Shown here piece by piece: positions 1 through 8,100 of a stretch of DNA of 64,000 nucleotides; within the stretch, counting starts at the first letter, position 1, and every line of letters starts with the position of its first letter. Under the pieces are notes generated by a model. The model was given only the letters and a program-made list of their open reading frames with translations, had not been told where the DNA came from and searched no databases. This DNA is from Dactylosporangium sp. AC04546 (GTDB taxonomy: Bacteria; Actinomycetota; Actinomycetes; Mycobacteriales; Micromonosporaceae). Position numbers and translations under genes: made by a program. The stretch covers positions 79,587 to 143,586 of the forward strand of contig NZ_JAHYSG010000017.1 of the NCBI RefSeq assembly GCF_022095675.1, given 5' to 3'.

Positions 1-1
1 G

Positions 2-1315
2 ACGGTGCGGGCCGAGAACCGGCTGGCCCTGCTGGAGGCGGTGCGCCGCGCCGACCCCGGCGGCAAGTCGGCGATGGCCGCCGTGCAGTCGCTGTCCAGC
101 GGCAACGATCGGGTGCTGCTGGTCGACAGCCCGCGGCTGGCGGCGGTGGCGGCCTGGCGCCCGGAGTACGGCCTGAGCGCCGCGCAGACCGCGGCGCTGC
201 TGCACCCGAAGGCCCCCGACCCGGTCTACGTCACCGGCGGCCAGCTCACGCTCGACGTCACCAACCACTACACCGTGCCCGACCGCCAGCGGGTGGTCGT
301 GCTCGACGTCGTGATGGCCGACCCGGCGGGCACCCGCACCGTCGTGCGGCTCGGCCCGCTCACCGAGGGCCAGCAGCGGCTCACCGCGCCGGTGCCCGCC
401 TGCACCAAGGCGCCCGGCTGCCGGCTGAGCTCGCTGAACATCATGCAGAGCACGCTGGAGCAGAAGATCTTCTTCGCGTCGCGGCCCGGCATCGAGGTGA
501 CCGTCCACGGCATCACCCAGAGCGGCCCGGACCAGACGGTGGTCGGCCGGGAGACGCTTGCCGACCGGTCCCGCTGGCGGCTCGACGTCAACGGGGTGCC
601 GCCCAACCTGATCGTGGTCCCGGCCACCGACGGCTTGCTGCTCAAGGTCGCGCCGATCCGCACGGGCGGCGCGACCGACCCGGGCGTCTACCCGCTCGAC
701 GCGCCGGCCCCGATCATGAGCGTGCGAGCCCGGCCGCTCAAGCCGCGGCTCATCGGCGACCAGCGGGTCAGCTACGGCACCACCGCGCTGACCGAGACGA
801 TCGGTGCCACCGCGGCCCGGCTGCCACGGCTGGGCGAGCAGGGTGTGCTGGTCGACCTGGAGTACGCCGACCGGCTCGCCGCCGACTTCGGCGCCGGCGA
901 GTCGCTGCAGGTCTGGCTGGCCCGCGACGCACCGCCCGACCTGCCCGACAAGCTGCGCAAAGAGGGCCTGATCGTCCTCGGCGAGGAGTCGATCGACAGC
1001 GTCGCCGAGCGGTACGCCTCCTTCGGTCCGCCGCTGACCCTGCAGTTCATGCTGCTGTCGGCGATCATCGGGGTCGCGCTCGCGGCCGGGGCGACGATCA
1101 TCGTCGCCGCCGTCGAGCGCCGGCCGCGCGCCCGCGAGCTGGCCGCGCTGCGCCACCAGGGCGCCTCGGCCCGCCTGGTCAAACGGGTGAGCATCGAGGG
1201 GTACCTCGTCCTGGTCGGCGTCTCGGTGCTGCTGGGCCTGCTGCTGGCCGCGCTGATCCACGCCTACGTCGGAGACGTCATGCCCTACTTCGCCGACGGA
1301 TGGAGCGCGCCGTGA
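2..1315 (+). CDS. FtsX-like ABC permease, C-terminal part (cut by window edge)
   Basis: The frame is open from the first bases, so the N-terminus lies outside the window. Visible are a long soluble (predicted extracytoplasmic) domain of roughly 340 residues and then two hydrophobic segments around visible residues 345-370 and 396-420, the usual C-terminal FtsX arrangement. It is clearly paralogous to the next gene: both carry a VDSxxLAA segment, an AALLHP/AGLLHP segment and a LVDL-Y-A-R segment in the same order. The next gene starts 16 bp before this one stops, and an ATPase gene follows, so the three form an ABC system, probably an exporter or a mechanotransmission complex of the MacB/FtsX type. 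Substrate unknown. Confidence 0.85.
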   Translation, partial: TVRAENRLALLEAVRRADPGGKSAMAAVQSLSSGNDRVLLVDSPRLAAVAAWRPEYGLSAAQTAALLHPKAPDPVYVTGGQLTLDVTNHYTVPDRQRVVVLDVVMADPAGTRTVVRLGPLTEGQQRLTAPVPACTKAPGCRLSSLNIMQSTLEQKIFFASRPGIEVTVHGITQSGPDQTVVGRETLADRSRWRLDVNGVPPNLIVVPATDGLLLKVAPIRTGGATDPGVYPLDAPAPIMSVRARPLKPRLIGDQRVSYGTTALTETIGATAARLPRLGEQGVLVDLEYADRLAADFGAGESLQVWLARDAPPDLPDKLRKEGLIVLGEESIDSVAERYASFGPPLTLQFMLLSAIIGVALAAGATIIVAAVERRPRARELAALRHQGASARLVKRVSIEGYLVLVGVSVLLGLLLAALIHAYVGDVMPYFADGWSAP

Positions 1316-4300
1316 TCGGGCTGGTCCTGTCGATGATCCGGGCCCGTCCGGGCCAGGCGGTCACGGCCTTCCTGCTCGCCATGTTCGCGCTGGCGGCGGC
1401 GGTGAGCGCGCCGGTCTACACCACGACCGCCGACCGTGCCGTGGTGGCCAGCGAGGTCGCATCGGCGCCGGTCGAGGAGCGGGTCGTGCAGGCCCGCCGC
1501 CAGTCCGAGGCCCACGACCGCGGCTTCGAGGACCTGGTGCCCGACATCTTCCGCGTGCCGGGCTTCACGAGCGTCTTCAGCACCGAGGTCAACACCTACA
1601 TGGCGACCGGCGCGCCGGGCGTCGACGACGTCGCACCCCGGCTGGTGTACCGCGACAACGCCTGCGCCCACCTGCGCCTGGTCGCCGGCCGGTGCTTCAT
1701 CAGCGAGACCGAGGTCGTCGTCGGCAGGGCGACGTTCGACAAGCTCAAGCTGACCGTCGGCGGCACCGTGGAGGCGAGCTACGCGACCTACGACAGCGAG
1801 GGTCAGGAGTGGATCCGCAACGGTCCGATCCTCACCCTGACCGTCGTGGGCGCGTACGAGGTGCTCGACACGTCGGAGCAGTACTGGTCCGACCTCGACT
1901 ACTTCGACCCGCGGCCGACCGACCGGAAGGTGATCGAGCCGGTCCTCGCCAGCCGCCGCACCCTCGAGGCGATCGAGCACGTGCGGGAGTCGCAGGCGCT
2001 CGACGTGGTGATCGACGACGACGCGATCACCGGCGAGACTCTCCAGACGATCAACGACGCCGTGAAGCAGGGCCGCGACAAGCTCATCGGCCTGCCCGGC
2101 GGGCCGACGGTCAGGACCGAGCTGCCCGCCCTGATCGAGCGGATCGACAAGAACCGGTCGCTGGTCGGCGAGGTCGTGCCGGTGGCCGCGGTACCGCTGG
2201 TGCTGCTCTGCTGGTTCGTGCTGTTCATCGCCGTCGCGTCGGCGACCCAGGAACGGCGCCTGGAGCTCGGCCTGCTCGCCCTGCGCGGGCTCAGCGCCCC
2301 GCGCCGCTGGTGGCTCGCCGCCGGCGAGAGCATCCTGCCGATCCTGGCCGGCGCGGGCGCCGGCTTCTTCCTCGGCCACTACCTGGTCCGGCTCGCGGCC
2401 TGGCTGCTGCTGTCGAGCTCGGCGAGCGTGCCGCTGTCGTCCGGCGCGAACTGGTGGGCCCTGACGGCCCTCGTCGGCGCCCTGTTCGCGGCGCTGCTGG
2501 CGCAGCGCGCCGAGCTCGCCAAGCGCACCGTCGACCTGCTCCGCAACGTGCCGAGCCGGCTGTCGCGCTGGGGCGCCCCGGTGTTCGAGGTCGCCGTGAT
2601 CGCGCTGGCCGTGGTCGCCGTCGTGCAGCTGCGGCAGGGCGGCGGCGGGCTGACCGGGTTCGCCGTGTTCGCGCCGTCGCTCATCGTCATCGCGCTGGCC
2701 CTGGTCGCGGCGCGGGGCGTCCTGCCGATCGCCGAACGCGTCGGCCGGCGCGCCATGCGCGAGGGCCGCATCGGCCGCACGCTGGCCGCCTACGCGATGT
2801 CCCGCCGCCCGGGCAGCCAGCGGGTGCTCGCGCTGCTCGTGGTGGCCGTCGCGCTGATGTGCTTCGCGGCGACCGCGGCCAGCGCCTCCAGCGACACCCG
2901 CGACGAGCGGGTCCGCGTCGAGCTCGGCGCGCCGCGGGTGCTCACTGTCGAGACGGTCAGCCGCGCGGCGCTGCTGGCCAAGGTGCGCGCGATCGACCCC
3001 GACGGGAAGTTCGCGATGGCGGCCGCCGAGGTGCCGGTCTCGGAGGACACGGGTGTACCGCCGATGCTGGCCGTCGACAGCCGGGCGCTGGCCGCGACGG
3101 CGCTGTGGGACGACGCCCACCTCAGCGCCGCCGAGGCTGCCGGCCTGCTGCACCCGGCGGGGCCGCGCGACCCGATCATCGTGACCAACAAGGACCTGTC
3201 GCTCGACGTCACCATCGACAAGACGGTGGACGCGTTCCGGGTGCGCTGGACCGCCGTGGTGGTACCGCTGGACGGCTCGACCGCCGGCCAGGTCGACCTC
3301 GGCCTGGTGCAGCTCGGCCGGCACACGTACACCCGCAACCTCCCCATGTGCGTGGAGGGCTGCCGCCTCGTCTCCCTCCAGATGGACCAGCCGGAGGGCC
3401 GGGGCTTCGACGTCACGATGACGCTGCACGGCCTGAGCCAGGCCGGGAAGGTCATCGCTGACGCGGCCGGCTTCGCCGACACGTCCCAGTGGCGGGTGCC
3501 GGAGACGCCGGGCTCGAAGCTGCTCGTGCCGAAGCTCACCTCGACCCAGGACGGCCTGCGCGCCGAGGTCGCCAACTACCGGGGCGCCGACGTCGCGGTC
3601 AAGATCATGCCGACCGACGTGCCCTCGCCGCTGCCGGTGGTCATCGCCGGCCGGACCGCCATGGGCGATCACATGACCGCCTTCGACGGCGGGCAGCTGT
3701 CGACCACCATCGCCGGCGAGGTGGGCATCCTGCCGCGCGTGGCCGACCGGGGCGCGCTGGTCGACCTCGACTACGCCGAGCGGATGTCGACCGACGCCGG
3801 CGACGCGCGGCAGCCGCAGATCTGGCTCGGCCCGGCCGCCCCGCCCGACATCCTCGACCGCGTGCGCGACCAGGGCCTCACCGTCGCCTCCGACCGTTCG
3901 ATCGAGCCGCTGCGGGCCGCCCTCGACGAGCAGGGTCCCGCCGTCGCGCTCCGGTTCCACCAGCTGGCCGGCGGTTTGGCGGTACTGCTGGCGGTCGGTG
4001 CGCTCTGGATGGTCGCCAGCCTCGACCGCCAGCGCCGCTCCGGGGAGCTGCGGGCGCTGCGGGCCCAGGGCGTGGCCCGGCGCGACGCGGCGACCAGCGG
4101 TTACCTGGCCCTGGTCGGCACGGCCGTGCTCATCGGGCCGTTCGCGGCTCTGGTCAGCTGGCTGCTCGTAAGGGAATATCTCCCGGTGTTCACCGACGAC
4201 CCCGGCACCTTCGAGGTGTCGTACTGGCCGTCGCCGATCCCGGTCGCCGTCACCTGGCTGGCGGCCGGCGTACTGCTCGCGGGTGCCGCCGTCGTCGCCG

Positions 4301-4338
4301 GCGCCCGGCTCCGTGCCGCAACGAGGGGGAAGCGATGA
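1300..4338 (+). CDS. FtsX-like ABC transporter permease, full length
   Basis: A 1012-residue membrane protein. Hydrophobic segments sit near residues 5-35, 288-315, 344-372, 387-405, 430-475, 510-530 and, at the C-terminus, 890-1005. Between them are two large soluble domains (about 40-285 and 535-885). This is two FtsX modules in one chain; the second half matches the preceding gene. ATG at 1300 overlaps the previous stop by 16 bp, and the stop overlaps the ATPase start in ATGA, so translation is probably coupled. Inference: permease of an ABC system working on an envelope substrate or protein. The sequence does not identify the substrate. Confidence 0.88.
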   Translation: MERAVIGLVLSMIRARPGQAVTAFLLAMFALAAAVSAPVYTTTADRAVVASEVASAPVEERVVQARRQSEAHDRGFEDLVPDIFRVPGFTSVFSTEVNTYMATGAPGVDDVAPRLVYRDNACAHLRLVAGRCFISETEVVVGRATFDKLKLTVGGTVEASYATYDSEGQEWIRNGPILTLTVVGAYEVLDTSEQYWSDLDYFDPRPTDRKVIEPVLASRRTLEAIEHVRESQALDVVIDDDAITGETLQTINDAVKQGRDKLIGLPGGPTVRTELPALIERIDKNRSLVGEVVPVAAVPLVLLCWFVLFIAVASATQERRLELGLLALRGLSAPRRWWLAAGESILPILAGAGAGFFLGHYLVRLAAWLLLSSSASVPLSSGANWWALTALVGALFAALLAQRAELAKRTVDLLRNVPSRLSRWGAPVFEVAVIALAVVAVVQLRQGGGGLTGFAVFAPSLIVIALALVAARGVLPIAERVGRRAMREGRIGRTLAAYAMSRRPGSQRVLALLVVAVALMCFAATAASASSDTRDERVRVELGAPRVLTVETVSRAALLAKVRAIDPDGKFAMAAAEVPVSEDTGVPPMLAVDSRALAATALWDDAHLSAAEAAGLLHPAGPRDPIIVTNKDLSLDVTIDKTVDAFRVRWTAVVVPLDGSTAGQVDLGLVQLGRHTYTRNLPMCVEGCRLVSLQMDQPEGRGFDVTMTLHGLSQAGKVIADAAGFADTSQWRVPETPGSKLLVPKLTSTQDGLRAEVANYRGADVAVKIMPTDVPSPLPVVIAGRTAMGDHMTAFDGGQLSTTIAGEVGILPRVADRGALVDLDYAERMSTDAGDARQPQIWLGPAAPPDILDRVRDQGLTVASDRSIEPLRAALDEQGPAVALRFHQLAGGLAVLLAVGALWMVASLDRQRRSGELRALRAQGVARRDAATSGYLALVGTAVLIGPFAALVSWLLVREYLPVFTDDPGTFEVSYWPSPIPVAVTWLAAGVLLAGAAVVAGARLRAATRGKR

Positions 4339-5207
4339 ACGGACTGGCGGTCGCCTGCCGGCGGGTGGTGCACATCTACCGGGCCGAGGCCGGTGACGTG
4401 GTCGCGCTGGCGGGCGTCGACCTGTCGATCGGGCCGGGCGAGACGCTCGCGCTCGTCGGGCCGTCCGGCTCGGGCAAGTCGACGCTGATCGCGCTGCTCG
4501 CCGGGCTCATGCGCCCGTCGGCCGGCCGGGTCAACATCGGCACCTACGACATGGGCAAGCTCTCCGACAGTGAGATCGCCCGGCTGCGGGGCACGGAGAT
4601 CGGCGTGGTGCTCCAGGGAGCGGCGCGCAACCTCCTGCCGTACGCGACGCTGCACCGCAACATCTGGCTCGCCCAGCGCCGCGCCGCCCGCACCGAGGGC
4701 ATCAAGCTCGACGACCCCGACCGCATCCTCGACCTCGTCGGCCTGCCCGGCCTCGGCCGCTCCCGGATCGACGACCTCGCCCCCGGCGCCCGCCAGCGCG
4801 CCGCGCTCGCCGTCGGCATCGCCGCCGGCCCCGGCCTGCTGCTCGTCGACGAGCCGACCAGCCAGCTCGACACGCACGGCCGCGACGAGGTGCTGGAGGC
4901 GCTGGAGACGGTCAACCAGGAGCGCAACACGACCATCGTGGTCGTCACCCACGACGGTGAGGTGGGCACCCGCCTGGGCCGCGCGGTGACCATCCGTGAC
5001 GGCCGGGTCGGCGCCGAGGGGCGCGACGGCCAGGACTTCGCCGTGGTCGCCGGCGACGGCACCGTGCAACTGCCACCCGAGGTTCTCGGCGACTTCCCGC
5101 CCGGCACGCTCTTCACCGTCGAGCACATCGACGGACAGGTCACACTGGTCGCGGGTGGATCCGACCGGTCACTTGCGGCGGATCACCTGGGGCACGTGCA
5201 AAACTAG
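4335..5207 (+). CDS. ABC transporter ATP-binding protein (FtsX/MacB-type partner)
   Basis: A 290-residue nucleotide-binding subunit that would power the two upstream permeases. Walker A is GPSGSGKST near residues 41-49 and Walker B is LLLVDEP near residue 169, followed by a D-loop (SQLD). The signature motif is degenerate: LAPGARQR where LSGGQ-QR is expected. The C-terminal 60 residues form an extra beta-rich tail not needed for the ATPase fold. The start is the ATG in the ATGA overlap with the permease. The degenerate signature is compatible with slow hydrolysis, or with a complex whose partner supplies a better site. Function as an ATPase of this family is well supported; substrate is unknown. 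Confidence 0.88.
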   Translation: MNGLAVACRRVVHIYRAEAGDVVALAGVDLSIGPGETLALVGPSGSGKSTLIALLAGLMRPSAGRVNIGTYDMGKLSDSEIARLRGTEIGVVLQGAARNLLPYATLHRNIWLAQRRAARTEGIKLDDPDRILDLVGLPGLGRSRIDDLAPGARQRAALAVGIAAGPGLLLVDEPTSQLDTHGRDEVLEALETVNQERNTTIVVVTHDGEVGTRLGRAVTIRDGRVGAEGRDGQDFAVVAGDGTVQLPPEVLGDFPPGTLFTVEHIDGQVTLVAGGSDRSLAADHLGHVQN

Positions 5208-5211
5208 GGCC

Positions 5212-6108
5212 ATGAGCGACCCACGGCAGAGTCAGTCGATCTTCACCCGCGGGGCGGTGGACCTCGGCGCCCTGGCCCGCAGTAACGCGGCCGCCGCCCA
5301 GCGCGCCGCCCAGCCGGCCCAGGCCCCGGCCGCGAGCGGCGCCAACGTCGTCGAGGTCAACGAGGCCACGTTCCAGAACGACGTGTTGCAGCGGTCGCTG
5401 ACCACGCCGGTGGTGGTCGACTTCTACGTCGCCGGCAGCCAGCCCGACCAGCAGTTCTCCCCGCTGCTGCAGAAGCTGGCCGCCGAGGGGCAGGGCACGT
5501 GGCTCCTCGCCCGGGTAGACATCGAGCAGAGCCCGCGGCTCGCCCAGATGTTCCGCATCCAGGGCATCCCGTTCGTGGTGGCGATCGTGGGCGGCCAGCC
5601 CGTCGACGCGTTCAACCAGATGCTCCCCGAGCAGCACCTGCGCCAGTGGATCGACGCGGTGCTCAAGGCCGCCGGCGTCGAGGTCGAGCACCCGGACGAC
5701 CCGCGCCTGCTCGCCGCCGACGACGCGCTGATCGAGGGCGACCTCGACGGCGCCGAGGCGGCCTACCGCAAGATCCTCGCCGACACGCCCGGCGACCCGA
5801 TCGCCGAGGCCGGCCTGGCCCAGGTCGGCCTCATGCGCCGGATCACCGGCGTCGACGTGCCGGCCGCGATGGCCGCCGCCCAGGCCCAGCCCGACGACGT
5901 CCCCGCCCAGCTGCTCGCGGCCGACATCGAGGTGGTCTCCGGCGAGGCCGAGCAGGCGTACCAGCGCCTCGTCAACCTCATCCGCCGCACGGCGGGCGAC
6001 GACCGCGAGACGGTGCGCCAGCACCTCGTCTCGCTGTTCACCGTCGCCGGCCCTGACGACCCCGCGGTCGCCAAGGCTCGCCGGGCGCTGGCGAGCGCGC
6101 TCTTCTGA
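5212..6108 (+). CDS. Thioredoxin-domain/TPR protein, YbbN (CnoX) family, without active-site cysteines
   Basis: 298 residues. An Ala/Pro-rich N-terminus is followed by a thioredoxin fold (about 55-150; VVVDFYVAG, RVDIEQSP, QGIPFVVAIVGG) and a C-terminal helical TPR-like region (about 165-295; 'EGDLDGAEAAYRKIL'). This is the architecture of the YbbN/CnoX co-chaperones. The position of the CxxC redox motif reads AGSQPDQ, and the protein has no cysteine at all, so a thiol-disulfide function is excluded; a holdase or adaptor role is the reasonable inference. It starts 4 bp after the ABC ATPase stop. AAAACT ends 6 nt before the ATG, possibly its own leaderless promoter. Confidence 0.87.
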   Translation: MSDPRQSQSIFTRGAVDLGALARSNAAAAQRAAQPAQAPAASGANVVEVNEATFQNDVLQRSLTTPVVVDFYVAGSQPDQQFSPLLQKLAAEGQGTWLLARVDIEQSPRLAQMFRIQGIPFVVAIVGGQPVDAFNQMLPEQHLRQWIDAVLKAAGVEVEHPDDPRLLAADDALIEGDLDGAEAAYRKILADTPGDPIAEAGLAQVGLMRRITGVDVPAAMAAAQAQPDDVPAQLLAADIEVVSGEAEQAYQRLVNLIRRTAGDDRETVRQHLVSLFTVAGPDDPAVAKARRALASALF

Positions 6109-6119
6109 GCCGGGCGCAC

Positions 6120-7676
6120 ATGCGCCGGATCGCCGTCGTCGACGCACCGAGCAACCTGGGGTTGCGGCCACCGACCGCCACCTCCGTTCCCGGCTGCGCG
6201 AAGGCGCCCGGCGCCCTGCGCGACCACGGCCTGCTCACCCGCCTGGGCGCCCGCGATGCGGGGTGCGTCACCCCGCCCCGCTACGACCCGGCGGGCTGGC
6301 AGCCCGGCGACGGCGTCGCCCAGGCGGCGGAGATCGCGGTCTTCGTCCGCCGCCTGGCCGACCGCATCGGCTCGATCCTCGCCCAGGGCGACTTCCCGGT
6401 CGTCCTGGGCGGCGACTGCTCGATCCTGCTCGGCGCCGGCCTGGCCATGCGCCGCCACGCGGCTACCCTCGACGGCCGCGTCGGCCTGGTCTACGTCGAC
6501 GGCCACTCCGACTTCCGCCACGAGGGCAACGCCTCCTACGTCGGCGCCGCCGCGGGCGAGGCCCTGGCCCTGGCGACCGGCCGCGGCCAGGTCAACCTGG
6601 CCTCCATCGAGCAGCGCCGCCCGTACTTCCGCGACGTCGACGTGGTCCTGCTGGGCATCCGCACCCACGACGAGTACCGCCTCGACCTCCAGGCCGCCGG
6701 CATCGTCGCCCGCGCCGTCCCGGAGCTGCGCTCGCACGGCGCCGCCCGCTCGGCCCAGTGGGCGCGCGACCAGCTCCGCGACTGCGCCGGCTACTGGGTC
6801 CACGTCGACGTCGACGTCCTGGACCCGGCGGTCATGCCGGCCGTCGACGCCCCTGACGTGGGCGGCATCGCGTACCGCGAGCTGGAAATCCTCCTCAGCA
6901 ACCTGGTCGCCGACCCGCGCTGCGTGGGCGTCCAGGTGACGGTCTTCGACCCCGACTACGACCCGGACGGCCGCTACGCCGCCGAGGTGACCGACGTGCT
7001 GGTCGCCGGCCTGGAGCCGTTGGTGACGTCGACGGCGCTGGTGGCGTCGGACACGATGTTCCCGGTGTCGGGCGGGCCGGTGCCGGGCTTCCCGGTCTCG
7101 GCGCCGCCGGTCTCGGCTCCACCGCTGCGCGTCCCGGCCCCACCGACGGTGACCCCTCGCCCACCGGCGGATCCGTTCGCGGACCGGGATGAAGCCCCGC
7201 CCGCTGACCCCGATCCGCGAGATGCGGATGAACCGGGCATATCGGACGAGCCGGACGCATACGCCGAGCCGGACCTGTACATCGAGCCCGAGTCGCAGCT
7301 TGAGCCTCAGGCCGAGGACGAGGCCGAGGACGAGCCGGAGATTCGCCAGGAGCCGGAGGAGCTGAGCGTGGTGGCCCGGACCCGCGGCCGCGTGTACGGC
7401 ACCGAGGAGCGCACGAACGCCCTCGCCGGCCTGGACCTGGCCCTCCCGGCCGGCCTCCGAGGCGCAGCCGCCGCCACGCCGGACGCCGCTGACGGCACGC
7501 CCGAGAGCACGCGCGGCCGGGGGAAGCGCCGCCCAAGCCCGCTGCTGTCACCGTTCGTGCCGGCCCAGCCCGCGCCGCGCGAGCTGTCCGACGACGCCCC
7601 GGACTCTCCGGTGGCCGACGTCGTACCGGCCGCCCGCACCCCCGTCGACGACGAGGAACCCAGGCCCACCGCCTGA
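6120..7676 (+). CDS. Arginase/agmatinase-fold protein with long acidic C-terminal tail
   Basis: 518 residues. The first 300 are a ureohydrolase domain with three recognisable metal-site blocks: GGDCSILLG (about residue 97), DGHSDF (about 127) and HVDVDVLDP (about 229-237). In arginases the first block is GGDHS and its His is a Mn ligand; here it is Cys. The other Asp and His ligands are present. Residues 305-518 are Pro-, Asp- and Glu-rich, low complexity and probably disordered, which is unusual for a family of about 300 residues. ATG lies 11 bp after the thioredoxin gene. Substrate (arginine, agmatine, formiminoglutamate or another guanidine) cannot be read from the sequence. Confidence 0.8.
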   Translation: MRRIAVVDAPSNLGLRPPTATSVPGCAKAPGALRDHGLLTRLGARDAGCVTPPRYDPAGWQPGDGVAQAAEIAVFVRRLADRIGSILAQGDFPVVLGGDCSILLGAGLAMRRHAATLDGRVGLVYVDGHSDFRHEGNASYVGAAAGEALALATGRGQVNLASIEQRRPYFRDVDVVLLGIRTHDEYRLDLQAAGIVARAVPELRSHGAARSAQWARDQLRDCAGYWVHVDVDVLDPAVMPAVDAPDVGGIAYRELEILLSNLVADPRCVGVQVTVFDPDYDPDGRYAAEVTDVLVAGLEPLVTSTALVASDTMFPVSGGPVPGFPVSAPPVSAPPLRVPAPPTVTPRPPADPFADRDEAPPADPDPRDADEPGISDEPDAYAEPDLYIEPESQLEPQAEDEAEDEPEIRQEPEELSVVARTRGRVYGTEERTNALAGLDLALPAGLRGAAAATPDAADGTPESTRGRGKRRPSPLLSPFVPAQPAPRELSDDAPDSPVADVVPAARTPVDDEEPRPTA

Positions 7677-7744
7677 CCCACCAGACGACCCACACCGCCA
7701 CCAGAGCGTCACCCGACCCGCACCACCAGGGCGTCACCCGACCC

Positions 7745-8060
7745 GCACCGCCCGGGCTTCGCTCCATCCACGCCGCCCGGGCTTCACTCCACCCACGCCG
7801 CCCGGGCTTCGCTCAACCCGCGCGCCGCTTGAGCTTTGCCCACCCACGCCGATCGAGCTTCGCTCCAGCCGCACGCAGCCCGGGCTTCGCTTCCACCCGC
7901 ACGCAGCCGGGGCTTCGCCTTCACCACGCCGTCAGGGGTTGCGGCCCCACACCCGCTCCGCCTGGTCTTTCCCCAACCGCACCGCCCAGGCCTCCCGAAC
8001 CTCTCCGCCGGGCTTTCCCAGCCGCGTCGGCCGGGCTTGCCCCCAAACCACGCCGCCCCC
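7745..8060. repeat. Degenerate 22-28 bp tandem repeat array
   Basis: The gap between the arginase-like gene and the glutamate dehydrogenase gene is filled by about 12 imperfect copies of a unit of the form CGCCGCCCGGGCTTCGCTCC plus A/C-rich filler. Copies at about 7745, 7771, 7796, 7823, 7847, 7874 and 7902 are clearest; later copies decay towards the terminator hairpin. A shorter repeat (GGCGTCACCCGACCCGCAC) precedes it at 7690-7745. Unit lengths vary, so no reading frame is preserved and I regard the region as non-coding. Confidence 0.75.
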
Positions 8061-8086
8061 GGGCCCGGGTGGGCTCGGGGGCGGCG
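8051..8086 (-). terminator. Hairpin terminator of the glutamate dehydrogenase gene
   Basis: Arms CGCCGCCCCCG (8051-8061) and CGGGGGCGGCG (8076-8086) pair perfectly. The inner bases extend the stem through a G-T pair to a 4-nt loop. It lies 15 bp beyond the stop codon of the minus-strand gene and lacks a U-tract, as many actinobacterial terminators do. Confidence 0.75.
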
Positions 8087-8100
8087 GTTCGGAACAGCGG

